Position numbers and translations under genes: made by a program. From Amphiduros pacificus (taxonomy: Eukaryota; Annelida; Polychaeta; Phyllodocida; Hesionidae), in assembly GCA_949316495.1 (NCBI GenBank), contig OX439004.1, positions 54,592,159 through 54,656,158 on the forward strand: a stretch of 64,000 nt of DNA. The letters run 5' to 3'. The notes beneath the pieces were generated by a model. The model worked only from the letters and a program-made list of their open reading frames with translations, was not told where the DNA came from and did no database searches. The first letter of the stretch is position 1, and the number at the start of each line of letters is the position of its first letter. Below are positions 43,601-58,819 of the stretch, in pieces.

Positions 43601-43993
43601 TTTAAGAAATATATTACTGTTTTTTTACGTTCTAAATGGCAGTTGCGCTGGAACGAAGCTATTTTTAATAAATTACATGAAATTAAGCCCGTTCTAGGCA
43701 AAACTAAAGGTGCTATTAGAATTAACCGTAGAGAAGAGTCTGTTTTAACCCGTATAAGAATAGGACATAGTCATTTGACACACTGTTATCTGCTTAAAGG
43801 TGAAGATCAACCGGAATGTATTGGTTGTCAAAGGGCTTTGACTATGAAACATATTTTAATTGAGTGTATCGATTTTGATATTATACGAACTCAATATTTT
43901 AATGTACAAGATTTACATACGTTATTTGATACTGTAGATACTTCTGTGGTAGTATCGTTTTTAACTCACATAGGACTTTTAAATCAGTTTTAA
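40631..43993 (+). CDS. LINE-C ORF2 part 2 (endonuclease end, RT, RNase H)
   Basis: Open throughout after the SINE: VGDFNAHNYLWGG, SDHYPI, NYRPIALTSCICKSMERM, GVPQGSILS, FVDDF, YTDGSFDD, WIPSHIGIHGNEAAD and CIGCQRALTMKHILIEC. All RT and RNase H acidic residues are present. Sequence from about 40190 to 41770 differs from LINE-A/B1 and matches LINE-E where they overlap, while the remainder matches A/B1. Confidence 0.93.
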   Translation, partial: EPVNITDLNNLVTQLPQPYILVGDFNAHNYLWGGRNNTDAKGCIIEDFLNNNSLCLWNDDSPTYLHPATGSLTSIDLSMCTPNLFLDYSWEVEEDQWGSDHYPIILNNHFPPPDERIPKWKFHKADWAKFQTSCYNKITPEILNNVDDPLQVFTDTLYDIADGCIPKSKPNSKIKEKPWFNDECKKAVKERKKALKKFNRQPTQYNLHQFRVKRAKARYIIKISKRKSWKDYVSKLNTRTPIKKCWDMVRKISGKGGGARIKHLTHNGQLITNPTEIGNTIGQTISKNSSSNNYSAKFQQIRNRKERNQLNFISHNLEEYNKSFTIEDLKLALDKSHDTAPGPDQIHYQILKHLPDQSLGHLLNIFNNIWESGYFPPSWSEATIIPIPKPGKDSSDSNNYRPIALTSCICKSMERMINERLVWFLETAAYISVAQSGFRKTRSTVDHLVRLETFIREGFIKGEHVVSIFFDLEKAYDTTWKYGIMSDLYDMGLRGRLPLFIQNFLSNRHFKVRVGASLSDAFDQEMGVPQGSILSVTLFIIKINSIVDCMRPGADCSLFVDDFNLSYRSTSMHTIERQLQQHLNRLQEWADNNGFKFSLKKTVCMHFCKKWKAHPDPDLHLGQTRIPVVEETKFLGLIFDRKLSFIPHIKYVKKKCQKALDLLRVLAHTDWGGDRNVLLQLYRALVRSKLDYGCMVYGSARPSYIKMLDPIQNQGLRLCLGAFRTSPADSLAVEADELPLDLRREKLALQYAAKIAACPDNPVHDAIFNPNYVDLFENKPNTIPTFGIRIKESLQSLNLNPNQIAKFQYPETPPWTYATLNINLAMSELKKCSTDPSLYINRYKEIKSIFTGYQCIYTDGSFDDEKAAAAAVKGNHIYSERLPNKSSIFSAELHALYLALDHVETSPHQTFLIFSDSLSCLQALKAKDWKNPFIYKILERYHRLCTDENKEIRFYWIPSHIGIHGNEAADQAAKAALDKRPIDLLIPYTEFKKYITVFLRSKWQLRWNEAIFNKLHEIKPVLGKTKGAIRINRREESVLTRIRIGHSHLTHCYLLKGEDQPECIGCQRALTMKHILIECIDFDIIRTQYFNVQDLHTLFDTVDTSVVVSFLTHIGLLNQF

Positions 43994-44323
43994 GGGCAGA
44001 GCTTTTGTTTATTTATGTCATTGACTTATTTATCAAGAACTGCAAAACATCATACTGATAAAGTCTTTTAAACAAATTATACATATTTATTATATTTGAT
44101 TGATATTATATAAATGCTGTTCACATGCTGTTCACAGTCTTGTGTTATCTACATATTGTATTAACATTTACATTTTGTTTCTAGTCAATATTACGTTAGT
44201 ATTTTTACTGTTTTGGCACTTTATTGTGTCAATGTGAAACCATTCATTCATTTTTACCATTTTTAGGCACTAAATAACCTTAGTGGTTGATGTGCCTCTA
44301 AGCAACCATTCATTCATTCATTC

Positions 44324-47300
44324 AAATCAAAGCCAAATTCTAAAATTAAAGAAAAACCCTGGTTTAATGATGAGTGCAAAAAAGCTGTCAAGGAGCGCAA
44401 AAAAGCTCTGAAAAAATTTAATCGACAGCCAACTCAATATAATTTGCACCAATTTCGAGTAAAAAGAGCTAAAGCCCGTTATATTATTAAAATAAGCAAA
44501 AGAAAAAGTTGGAAGGATTATGTTTCCAAATTAAATACGCGTACACCGATTAAAAAATGCTGGGATATGGTGCGTAAAATTTTGGGGAAGGGAGGTGGAG
44601 CAAGGATCAAACATCTAACTCATAATGGCCAATTAATTACAAATCCCACTGAAATAGGTAACACAATAGGTCAAACAATTTCCAAGAATTCCTCATCCAA
44701 TAATTATTCTGCCAAATTTCAACAAATAAGAAATAGAAAAGAAAGAAACCAACTAAATTTTATATCTCATAACTTGGAAGAATATAATAAATCATTTACA
44801 ATAGAAGATTTGAAACTTGCTTTGGATAAATCTCATGATACCGCTCCTGGGCCTGATCAAATTCACTACCAAATCCTTAAACACCTCCCTGATCAATCAC
44901 TTGGGCATCTTTTAAATATTTTTAATAACATTTGGGAAAGTGGTGATTTTCCTCCTTCATGGAGTGAAGCCACTATTATTCCCATTCCCAAGCCTGGCAA
45001 AGACTCCTCAGATTCAAATAATTATCGCCCCATTGCTTTAACCAGTTGTATCTGTAAAACAATGGAGCGAATGATTAATGAGCGTTTAGTTTGGTTTTTA
45101 GAAACTGCAGCTTATATTTCTGTTGCACAGAGTGGCTTTAGAAAAACTCGAAGTACCATTGACCACCTGGTACGTTTAGAGACATTTATAAGAGAGGGTT
45201 TTTTAAAAGGTGAGCATGTGGTTAGCATTTTCTTTGATTTAGAGAAAGCGTACGATACTACATGGAAATTTGGAATAATGAGCGATTTATATGATATGGG
45301 ATTAAGGGGTCGGTTACCCCTTTTTATTCAAAATTTTTTGTCAAATAGACAATTCAGGGTCCGAGTTGGTTCATCACTTTCTGATGCTTTTGATCAGGAA
45401 ATGGGTGTTCCACAGGGAAGTATATTATCAGTCACCCTTTTTATTATTAAAATTAACAGCATTGTTGATTGTATGAGGCCTGGGGCAGATTGCTCACTTT
45501 TTGTTGATGATTTCAACTTAAGCTACAGGTCCACAAGCATGCATACAATAGAACGACAGCTCCAACAACACTTAAATAGATTACAAGAATGGGCTGATCA
45601 TAACGGATTTAAATTTTCTTTAAAGAAAACTATGTGTATGCACTTTTGTAAAAAATGGAAGGTTCACCCAGATCCTGATCTTTATTTAGGCCAAACTCGG
45701 ATACCTGTTGTCGAAGAAACTAAGTTTCTTGGACTTATTTTTGACAGAAAATTATCTTTTATCCCCCACATTAAATACGTTAAGAAGAAATGCCAGAAGG
45801 CATTAGATTTATTACGGGTTCTTGCCCATACCAATTGGGGAGGGGACCGTAATATTTTATTACAATTGTATAGAGCATTGGTACGTTCTAAGCTTGAATA
45901 TGGGTGTATGGTATATGGATCAGCACGTCCATCTTATATTAAAATGCTTGATCCTATACAAAATCAAGGTTTACGACTTTGCCTAGGTGCATTTCGTACA
46001 TCGCCTGCAGATAGCTTGGCAGTTGAGGCAGATGAGCTGCCTCTTGATTTAAGAAGAGAAAAGCTTGCCCTTCAGTATGCTGCAAAAATTGCAGCTTGTC
46101 CAGACAACCCTGCCCATGATACTATATTTAATCCAAATTATGTTGACATTTTTGAAAGTAAACCTAATACAATACCAACTTTTGGTATTTGGATCAAAGA
46201 ATCTTTACAATCTTTAAATTTAAATCCAAATCAAATAGCTAAATTTCAATATCCAGAAACACCTCCATGGACCTATGAAACTTTAAATATTAATGTAGCC
46301 ATGTCAGAATTAAAGAAATACTCAACTGATCCATCCCTTTATATAAATAGATACAAAGAAATAAAATCTATTTTCACTGGATATCAGTGTATATACACTG
46401 ATGGATCATTTGATGATGACAAGGCTGCTGCAGCTGCTGTTAAGGGCAATCATATTTATTCAGAGCGTCTGCCAAATAAATCGTCTATTTATTCTGCAGA
46501 ACTTCATGCTTTATACCTTGCTTTAGATCATGTGGAGACTTCTCCACATCGGAAATTTTTAATATTTTCTGATTCTTTGTCTTGTTTACAAGCATTGAAA
46601 GCCAAGGATTGGAAAAATCCTTTTATTTTAAATATCCTTGAACGGTATCATAAACTCTGTACTGAGGAAAATAAAGAGATTCGTTTTTACTGGATTCACA
46701 GTCATATTGGAATCCTTGGAAATGAGGCTGCTGACCAAGCTGCCAAAGCAGCATTGGATAAGCGCCCAATAAATATGCTTATACCTTATACAGAGTTTAA
46801 GAAATATATTACTGTTTTTTTACGTTCGAAATGGCAATTGCGCTGGAATGAAGCAGTTTTTAATAAATTACACGAAATTAAACCCGTTCTGGGTAAAACA
46901 AAAGGTGCTTGTAGAATTAACCGAAGAGAAGAGTCTGTTTTAAGTCGAATAAGAATAGGACATAGTCATTTAACACATTGCTATCTTCTTAAAGGTGAAG
47001 ATCAGCCTCAGTGTGTTGGATGTCAAAGGGCTATGACTATTAAACATATTTTAATTGAATGTATTGATTTTGATATAATTAGGACTCAATATTTTAATGT
47101 GCAAGATTTACATTGTTATTTGATACTGTAGATACTTCTGTGATAGTATCGTTTTTAAACCAAATAGGACTTTATAACCAATTTTAAGTGTGGAGCTCTT
47201 GTTTACTTAGGTCATTGGCCTATTTATCAAGAACCGCGAAACATCAGATGGTATTTAAAGTCTTTTAAATTGAATTCATTTCTACAATTTTGTTGTATAT

Positions 47301-47450
47301 AACTGATATATTGAAAGGATTTTGTTGATATTTTATGTTAAGATTATTTACATATATTGATTTTATAAACGTTTAGGTTTTTACCACTTTTAGGCACTGA
47401 ATAACCTTAGTGGTTGATGTGCCTCTAAGCAACCATTCATTCATTCATTC
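44324..47450 (+). mobile_element. LINE-E: 5'-truncated LINE in the tail of LINE-C
   Basis: Begins directly after the (CATT)n of LINE-C with AAATCAAAGCC, corresponding to LINE-C about 41133, and ends in (CATT)n at 47450. Its ORF2 (44444-47131 open; linker, RT with FVDDF, RNase H) is a somewhat older subfamily, sharing YETLNINVAMSELKKYSTDP with LINE-M. A 1-bp loss near 47115 (LHTLFDT to LHCYLIL) ends it early, and WIHSHIGILG replaces WIPSHIGIHG in RNase H. Confidence 0.92.
44444..47131 (+). pseudogene. LINE-E ORF2, truncated
   Basis: 895 codons without a stop: the region before RT, RT (NYRPIALTSCICKTMERM, GVPQGSILS, FVDDF), RNase H (YTDGSFDDDKAAAAAVKG, SAELHALYLAL) and most of the C-terminal zinc motif (CVGCQRAMTIKHILIEC). 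It lacks the endonuclease, and a late frameshift removes the last ~20 residues. Confidence 0.88.
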
Positions 47451-48335
47451 ATGGGTAAATGTCAGCAGGAGGAGTTGGATTACTGTCAGCAGGAGGGATT
47501 ACTGTCAGCAGGAGGAGGGATTACTGTCAGCAGGAGTTGGATTACTGTCAGCAGGAGGAGGGATTACTTTCAGCAGGAGGAGTTGGATTACTGTCAGCAG
47601 GAGGAGGGATTACTGTCAGCAGGAGTTGGATTACTGTCAGCAGGAGGAGGGATTACTGTCAGCAGGAGGACGGATTACTGTCAGCAGGAGGACGGATTAC
47701 TGTCAGCAGGAGGATTACTGTCAGCAGGAGGAGTTGGATTACTGTCAGCAGGAGGGATTACTGTCAGCAGGAGGAAGGATTACTGTCAGCAGGAGGGATT
47801 ACTGTCAGCAGGAGGAGGGATTACTGTCAGCAGGAGGAGGGATTACTGTCAGCAGGAGGAGGGATTACTGTCAGCAGGAGGAGGGATTACTGTCAGCAGG
47901 AGGGATTACTGTCAGCAGGAGGAGGGATTACTGTCAGCAGGAGGAGGGATTACTGTCAGCAGGAGGAGGGATTACTGTCAGCAGGAGGAGGGATTACTGT
48001 CAGCAGGAGGACGGATTACTTTCAGCAGGAGGGATTACTGTCAGCAGGAGGAGGGATTACTGTCAGCAGGAGGATGGATTACTGTCACCAGGAGGAGGGA
48101 TTATTTTCAGCAGGAGGGATTACTGTCAGCAGGAGGAGGGATTACTGTCAGCAGGAGGGATTACTGTCAGCAGGAGGAGGAATTACTGTCAGCAGGAGGA
48201 GGGATTACTGTCAGCAGGAGGAGGGATTACTGTCAGCAGGAGGGATTACTGTCACCAGGAGGGATTACTGTCACCAGGAGGGATTACTGTCAGCAGGAGG
48301 GATTACTGTCAGCAGGGAGATGGCTACTGACAGCA
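47451..48335. repeat. Minisatellite, 19/22/24-bp units
   Basis: About 42 units built on GGATTACTGTCAGCAGGAG, spaced 19, 22 or about 24 bp by gain of GAG or GAGTT. It starts within 10 bp of the LINE-E tail. All three plus-strand frames stay open for about 300 codons because the unit has no stop in any frame; this is not evidence of a gene. Confidence 0.93.
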
Positions 48336-48573
48336 GGAGGAGTTGGATTAGGAGGGGAAGACGAAGTTTCTGTAGCCACCTCATCTTCTGAATGAACAGA
48401 ATGAGAAGTGTCCGAGTCAGAAACATTGACTTCCATGGACTCTTGAACCGGGGTAGGAACAGGAGGGAGGAAACATCCATGGTTTCAAGGGGATTAGAAA
48501 TAGGGACGGGGGAAGGAACAGTGGAAGAACCAGCAGGAGTGGGACTTATGGGAGAGGAGGAGGGGAGGGGAAC

Positions 48574-48948
48574 TCAGTCCATCCCATCCAGAGCTGTTTT
48601 ACCGCAGCAGCTACACCCTCTGGATATTCTAGACCCATATTGTTTGTTCTCCTCGGGCCAAATCTGTGAGAAGCCAGTGATGGTCCCACAAGGTGGGAAG
48701 CTTCCCTTTATCCCCCGATTTAGCATGAGCCAGTTGCTGGTGGATACTAAACTGGAGGGCGACAAGATTGTAGCCTTGCAAATGTTGCTAGCATGCCCAA
48801 GCTGGAAGACCTGTTGATCTAAATTTGAACCATCAATGCTATAGTTTCTGACTAAGCTGCTGTAGATATTGAGTGTTGTATACCCTATAAAGGCATTATT
48901 TATGAAGCAACTAACACAGTGTGTTCCCTCCATGGACACTTGATGCAC
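48574..48948 (-). CDS. Unrecognised small ORF
   Basis: 124 codons starting MHQVSMEGTHCVSCF and ending CSCCGKTALDGMD. Several cysteines but no family recognised. The opposite strand is also open, so coding status is doubtful. Confidence 0.15.
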   Translation of the reverse strand: MHQVSMEGTHCVSCFINNAFIGYTTLNIYSSLVRNYSIDGSNLDQQVFQLGHASNICKATILSPSSLVSTSNWLMLNRGIKGSFPPCGTITGFSQIWPEENKQYGSRISRGCSCCGKTALDGMD

Positions 48949-48999
48949 AATGAAGCCAATAACAATATGGGAAGAAATGATATGTGTGGTGTTTTGGCT

Positions 49000-49390
49000 G
49001 CAGCACTATGTCATTAGTTCAGATATCAACCAATGCAATGTATATAGTATCAAGGAATCTGGCTGTAGCCATGTACATTATTGTTGGCGCCACTGATTAA
49101 TACAGTACCAGGTGTGACATTTGTCACAAGGTAGCTTTTATCTGTATTCAGGACACTGGCATGGGGGTGGTGGAGGGGCGTTATAACATTGTTTATAAAT
49201 TATATCAGAGTGCAAGTGCTTTATAAATTACACAATAGTACAAAGCCTTGGTCATTAGAGCAGACATTTTAATGTGGCAATTGCAGTACAATGTATATAT
49301 TTTTAAGGAATCAGGCTGTAGCCATATCTGTTATATGACACCACAGATTATTATTGTACCTTTTGTGACATTTGTCACAAGGTATCTTGT
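49000..49390. repeat. Diverged tandem duplication, ~250-bp period
   Basis: 49000-49135 and 49241-49386 share CAATGTATATA, AAGGAATC, GGCTGTAGCCAT and GTGACATTTGTCACAAGGTA in order. The GTGACATTTGTCAC core is itself a near-perfect palindrome. Confidence 0.6.
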
Positions 49391-50510
49391 TCATTAAGAG
49401 GACGTTATTCTTCAATCAGGCTTGATAGAAAAGGGATAATTGGAAAGATACCTTTTCTATATTGTATTACCATGATTACAACCTGATGACTACAGGCCAC
49501 AGCCCGTCTCTATCAATACAGCAATATTGCCCTAAGCCATCAATTGGAAATAGGAACGCATTAAAGGGTTCCGTCTGAATTCTCCTGTGCCTCACATATC
49601 TGACCTGCTAGAGCAAGTTGTGTTAAAATGTTTCCCTTGAAACTTTCATGGAATAGAATGAACCTATTTCACTTGATTTTGTAGTGTCAGTGTTTGGTGG
49701 AACCCATTTCTATATCAGTTTGGGCAATCAGTAAAATATTGAACGTGAGTGGTTTGTTCCAAAGGTCATTTTGATGTAGTTTACACCTATGTTTTCTCGT
49801 TATAATTTACATGTTGTTTCTGTAGTAATAACTGGCTTTCGTAAAGCCTCCATATCAGACCAGATCTGCTTTTGTAGTTTTTTTATTTAGTGTTTACGAA
49901 ACAGGAATGTTTTTAATGAGTATCTTTAAACCACACCGCGGGCACCCAATTGTTATGGAGCATATAGCGTAACTCTGACCCAGTCCATCTTCATGATAAA
50001 TTTAGAAATGATTTATACTTTTCATTTATTTTAACTCAACATTGTCTCCGAGAAATGTTTCTAAATATTTTAGGTGATTATTGGAGGCCAGTGTAGCTTT
50101 ATTACTTTCGCATCTATACTGACACATCTAACGCTTTTCACCTGAAGAACTTGACATGCAAAAGATGCTTTTGAACATAACATAACCTTTTTAGATTTTA
50201 TTCTGCTTCTATTTCAGCTTTTTGTCATTGTCTTAATCTGTACATTTTTGGACTGTTTCATAGGTTGTATTTGATTTAAGATTAATTTATTTAAACTATA
50301 ATTGAAACAACCCACACTTTTTCACCTTTCATTTCGCCACTGCTTACATCATAGTAGTCAAAATATGACCATAATCTCATACATTTATCCATTAACGCCA
50401 ATATCCATTAACTACGTAAAATATTCCGAGAGATATTAAACCATATATAATGACATCCACATGGTAACAAAGATGAATTTACAAATTTCCTGCTCGCTTA
50501 TGTCATGTTA

Positions 50511-55872
<5,362 letters not shown>

Positions 55873-57779
55873 GTTCTACTGTACTAGGATTCGGCCTGGA
55901 TAAAATGAAGAGTACAAAGTAACGTGCTGTATCAAACGCTTCATTGCCCAGCTACATGTAGAGCTGAAGAAGCAAATATATAAATATATGTCCACATTTG
56001 GTGTTTATAGCCTTATATCTATATCACTGTCAACATATGGCATGTGTTACCTTGCCTACTGATGTAGTTATCTATCAGTGCATGTTGACAGTGAGATCTA
56101 CGGCTCAGATGGCCGAGTGTACCATGGCATGACCCTCCCCCGGGGACCCTCCACATGCAGCACACTGCAGACGCCAAGTATCTGCCTTATGTTATAATAA
56201 GAAATATTAACAGGATACAAATATGTGTCTCACCACCTGCTTCCGGGCTGTACGGTGATGTTTCTGCAGAATGTGTCCCGTGGGCTCAGTTGAGAGTCTT
56301 ATATTGTTTCTCCTGTGAGATATTTATGTATATATATATTTCAATTTAGCGATAATTACCTGCAACATAACTGCAATCATTTATATAACTTTGAGAATAT
56401 AGAAGTCAATTTTTCCCACAATGAAGATTCTCCGTGTGCCCTATGAGCAATATGACCTTGGTGCGGATCATAGGTGTTGTATTATATATAAAGTCTTCCA
56501 GATTAGTGACTTCTCCGGAAACAGGAATCCATGAGGCTTGTGATGGGAGATTATGGCTGTTCTACCGATACATTGAAGGTTTCAGAAGATACGATGCCTG
56601 CCGCGGCCACAGGCCACTGCCACAGCCAATCAGCTGTCAGCTTGGGGTAACCCTGCGGAGTTGATGCCATCCCACAATGCACCGCGCTGGCATATCAACC
56701 AATCATCTCCCAACTTACACGGTCAAATGGCCATACAACCTTCAAAAAAGAAACTCATTTATCTTCTTAAACCCGCAACCTTGTCTGATAACTGTCCATT
56801 TTAACTGTCTTCAGGGATAGTTGATTTGTGTCAATTTGTGTCTTTAATTATCCATAATGCACATCCAAGTGACCCGACAACATTGATCTTCGTTTGTCTG
56901 CGCTGTGCACGAAGCGTTCTATTTCCAGAGAGCTTTGCGTTACAACCGGACACGGTGAAGTGCCAGAATTGGTTTAGTTTCCCTCCTGGCTGTGTGCAGG
57001 CTTCAGAAAGAAGTCTCCGTGTGGGTAGGCAAACACAGCAGACAATGAGCGGATCCCAGGTAGATCGTGGACCTTTTCGACAGACACGTTTTTATGACTA
57101 TCTTTGATCGTGAAAGCCATATCTTTCTCTATAAAACATTCTTATCATTACCTTATTTCCATCGTCTGTGCCCATTTAGGTAAGATTTGCTGCATATATG
57201 TTCATATGAACTCGATATACGCGTACCCATGGGAGATTATAGATCATAAGATGAAGTATATAAGATGCTCATGACATGATATACTAGTACCTCAGACGTA
57301 AAATTTAGTCAGAACATATAGCATAGATGCATTCAATCACTATAGGATGGGCTCATATTTTCTGTATGGAATGATATCAAATTAATTTTTATCTGAGCCC
57401 ATTAAGTAATGCACCAACAAACACGGTGATCGTCAAGCAATTTACTAGGAGTTATCAATATTTCACAATTTCAAAACATGCAGTTTTTTAGGAATGTTTC
57501 GAAGAGTCCATTAGTAAATTATATTGCCTTTGATAAAAGGCTGATATTTTTCCTTGTCAGACTTTCTTGTCAGATATTCCTGCATATTTGAAAGACATGT
57601 AAGAGAAGCTAATGCGAACACACATTATCAGAGATGGCGAAATATATATTATAACATCATAACAGTACATTGTTTGAAAGCAAAGGAAAATTGTTATACA
57701 TGATGAAATATGCTTTAAATTTGATTATTACAATTAGTACATCAGAATCTGAAGTAAAAAATTTTGATTACACCACAGC
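55873..57779. other. Upstream region of the Ly6-like gene
   Basis: No gene recognised. The most GC-rich part, 56590-56700, may be a promoter (separate entry). A 93-codon frame at 56826-57107 has no known domain. Confidence 0.4.
56626..56703. promoter_or_regulatory. Possible promoter with two CCAAT boxes
   Basis: AGCCAATCAGC (CCAAT at 56626-56630) and AACCAATCAT (56699-56703) flank ATCCCACAATGCA, which resembles the CCCA(C/T)AATGCA core of ZNF143-type promoter elements. It could serve the minus-strand Ly6-like gene (about 0.75 kb upstream of its ATG) or an unseen plus-strand gene. Motif-level evidence only. Confidence 0.25.
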
Positions 57780-58819
57780 GTGGGTAGCAGAGTGGGTGGC
57801 TCAGTGGGTAGCTCAGTGGGTAGCTCAGTGGGTGGCTCTGTGGGTGGTTCAGTGAGTGGCTCAGTAGGTGGCTCAGTGGGTGGCTCAGTAGGTGGCTCAG
57901 TGGGTAGCTCAGTAGGTGGCTCAGTGGGTGGCTCAGTGAGTAGCTCAGTAGGTAGCTCAGTGAGTAGCTCAGTGGGTGGCTCAATGGGTAGCTCAGTGGG
58001 TGGCTCAGAGGGTAGCTCAGTGGGTGGCTCAGAGGGTAGCTAAGTGGGTAGCTCAGTGAGTAGCTCAGTGAGTAGCTCAGTGGGTGGCTCAGTGGGTGGC
58101 TCAGTGGGTGGCTCAGTGGGTGGCTCAGTGGGTGGCTCAGTGGGTAGCTCAGTGGGTAGCTCTGTGGGTAGCTCAGTGGGTGGCTCAGTGGGTAGCTCAG
58201 TGGGTGGCTCAGTGGGTGGCTCAGTGGGTAGCTCAGTGGGTAGCTCAGTGGGTAGCTCAGTGGGTAGCTCAGTGGGTGGCTCAGTGGGTGGCTCAGTGGG
58301 TGGCTCAGTGGGTGGCTCAGTGGGTGGCTCAGTGGGTAGCTCAGTGGGTAGCTCTGTGGGTAGCTCAGTGGGTGGCTCAGTGGGTAGCTCAGTGGGTGGC
58401 TCAGTGGGTAGCTCAGTGGGTGGCTCAGAGGGTAGCTAAGTGGGTAGCTCTGTGGGTAGCTCAGTGGGTGGCTCAGTGGGTAGCTCAGTGGGTGGCTCAG
58501 TGGGTAGCTCAGTGGGTAGCTCAGGGGGTGGCTCAGTGGGTAGCTCAGTGGGTAGCTCAGGGGGTGGCTCAGTGGGTACCTCTGTGGGTGACTCAGTGGG
58601 TACCTCTGTGGGTGGCTCAGTGGGTAGCTCAGTGGGTAGCTCTGTGGGTAGCTCAGTGGGTGGCTCAGAGGGTAGCTCAGTGGGTGGCTCAGAGGGTAGC
58701 TCAGTGGGTGGCTCAGTGGGTAGCTCAGTGGGTAGCTCAGTGGGTAGCTCAGTGGGTAGCTCAGTGGGTAGCTCAGGGGGTGGCTCAGTGGGTAGCTCAG
58801 TGGGTGGCTCAGAGGGTAG
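57780..58819. repeat. 12-bp minisatellite, left block
   Basis: About 87 units of GTGGGTAGCTCA alternating irregularly with GTGGGTGGCTCA; variants include AGAGGG, CTGTGGG and GGGGGT. It is open in several frames on both strands (Leu-Ser-Tyr/His-Pro, Gly-Gly-Ser and Trp-Val-Ala-Gln readings), all repeat artefacts. Confidence 0.95.
58788..58819. repeat. Candidate 32-bp insertion duplication, left copy
   Basis: The last 32 bp of the left array are identical to 61021-61052, the first 32 bp of the right array, including an uncommon AGAGGG variant. They flank the L1/Tx1-type LINE exactly. Confidence 0.5.

Larger units (their letters stand above)
38171..44323 (+). mobile_element. LINE-C: full-length I-superfamily LINE carrying a SINE
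   Basis: 5' end CTCCCCTGTGGG, 5' UTR to 38719, ORF1 38720-39922, ORF2 39919-43993 interrupted only by the SINE (40294-40630 including one duplication copy), and a 3' UTR with a doubled 3' end and (CATT)n at 44323. It was probably competent before the SINE landed, apart from one stop near the ORF1 start. Left flank ATAATCAATAT has no match after LINE-E, so a target duplication is not visible. Confidence 0.95.
48336..50510. other. Intergenic DNA with a diverged tandem duplication
   Basis: 48336-48950 contains overlapping open frames on both strands (48392-48817 plus, 48574-48948 minus) with no recognised domain. 49000-49390 holds a diverged duplication (separate entry). Nothing else recognised before the Ly6-like gene. 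Confidence 0.4.

Noticed and set aside
47410-48395. Three overlapping plus-strand frames of about 310 codons
   Set aside because: All three frames are open in a stop-free minisatellite; at most one could be real and none has a domain.
56826-57107. 93-codon plus-strand frame as a gene
   Set aside because: No domain, signal peptide or splice support; compatible with chance in moderately GC-rich DNA.
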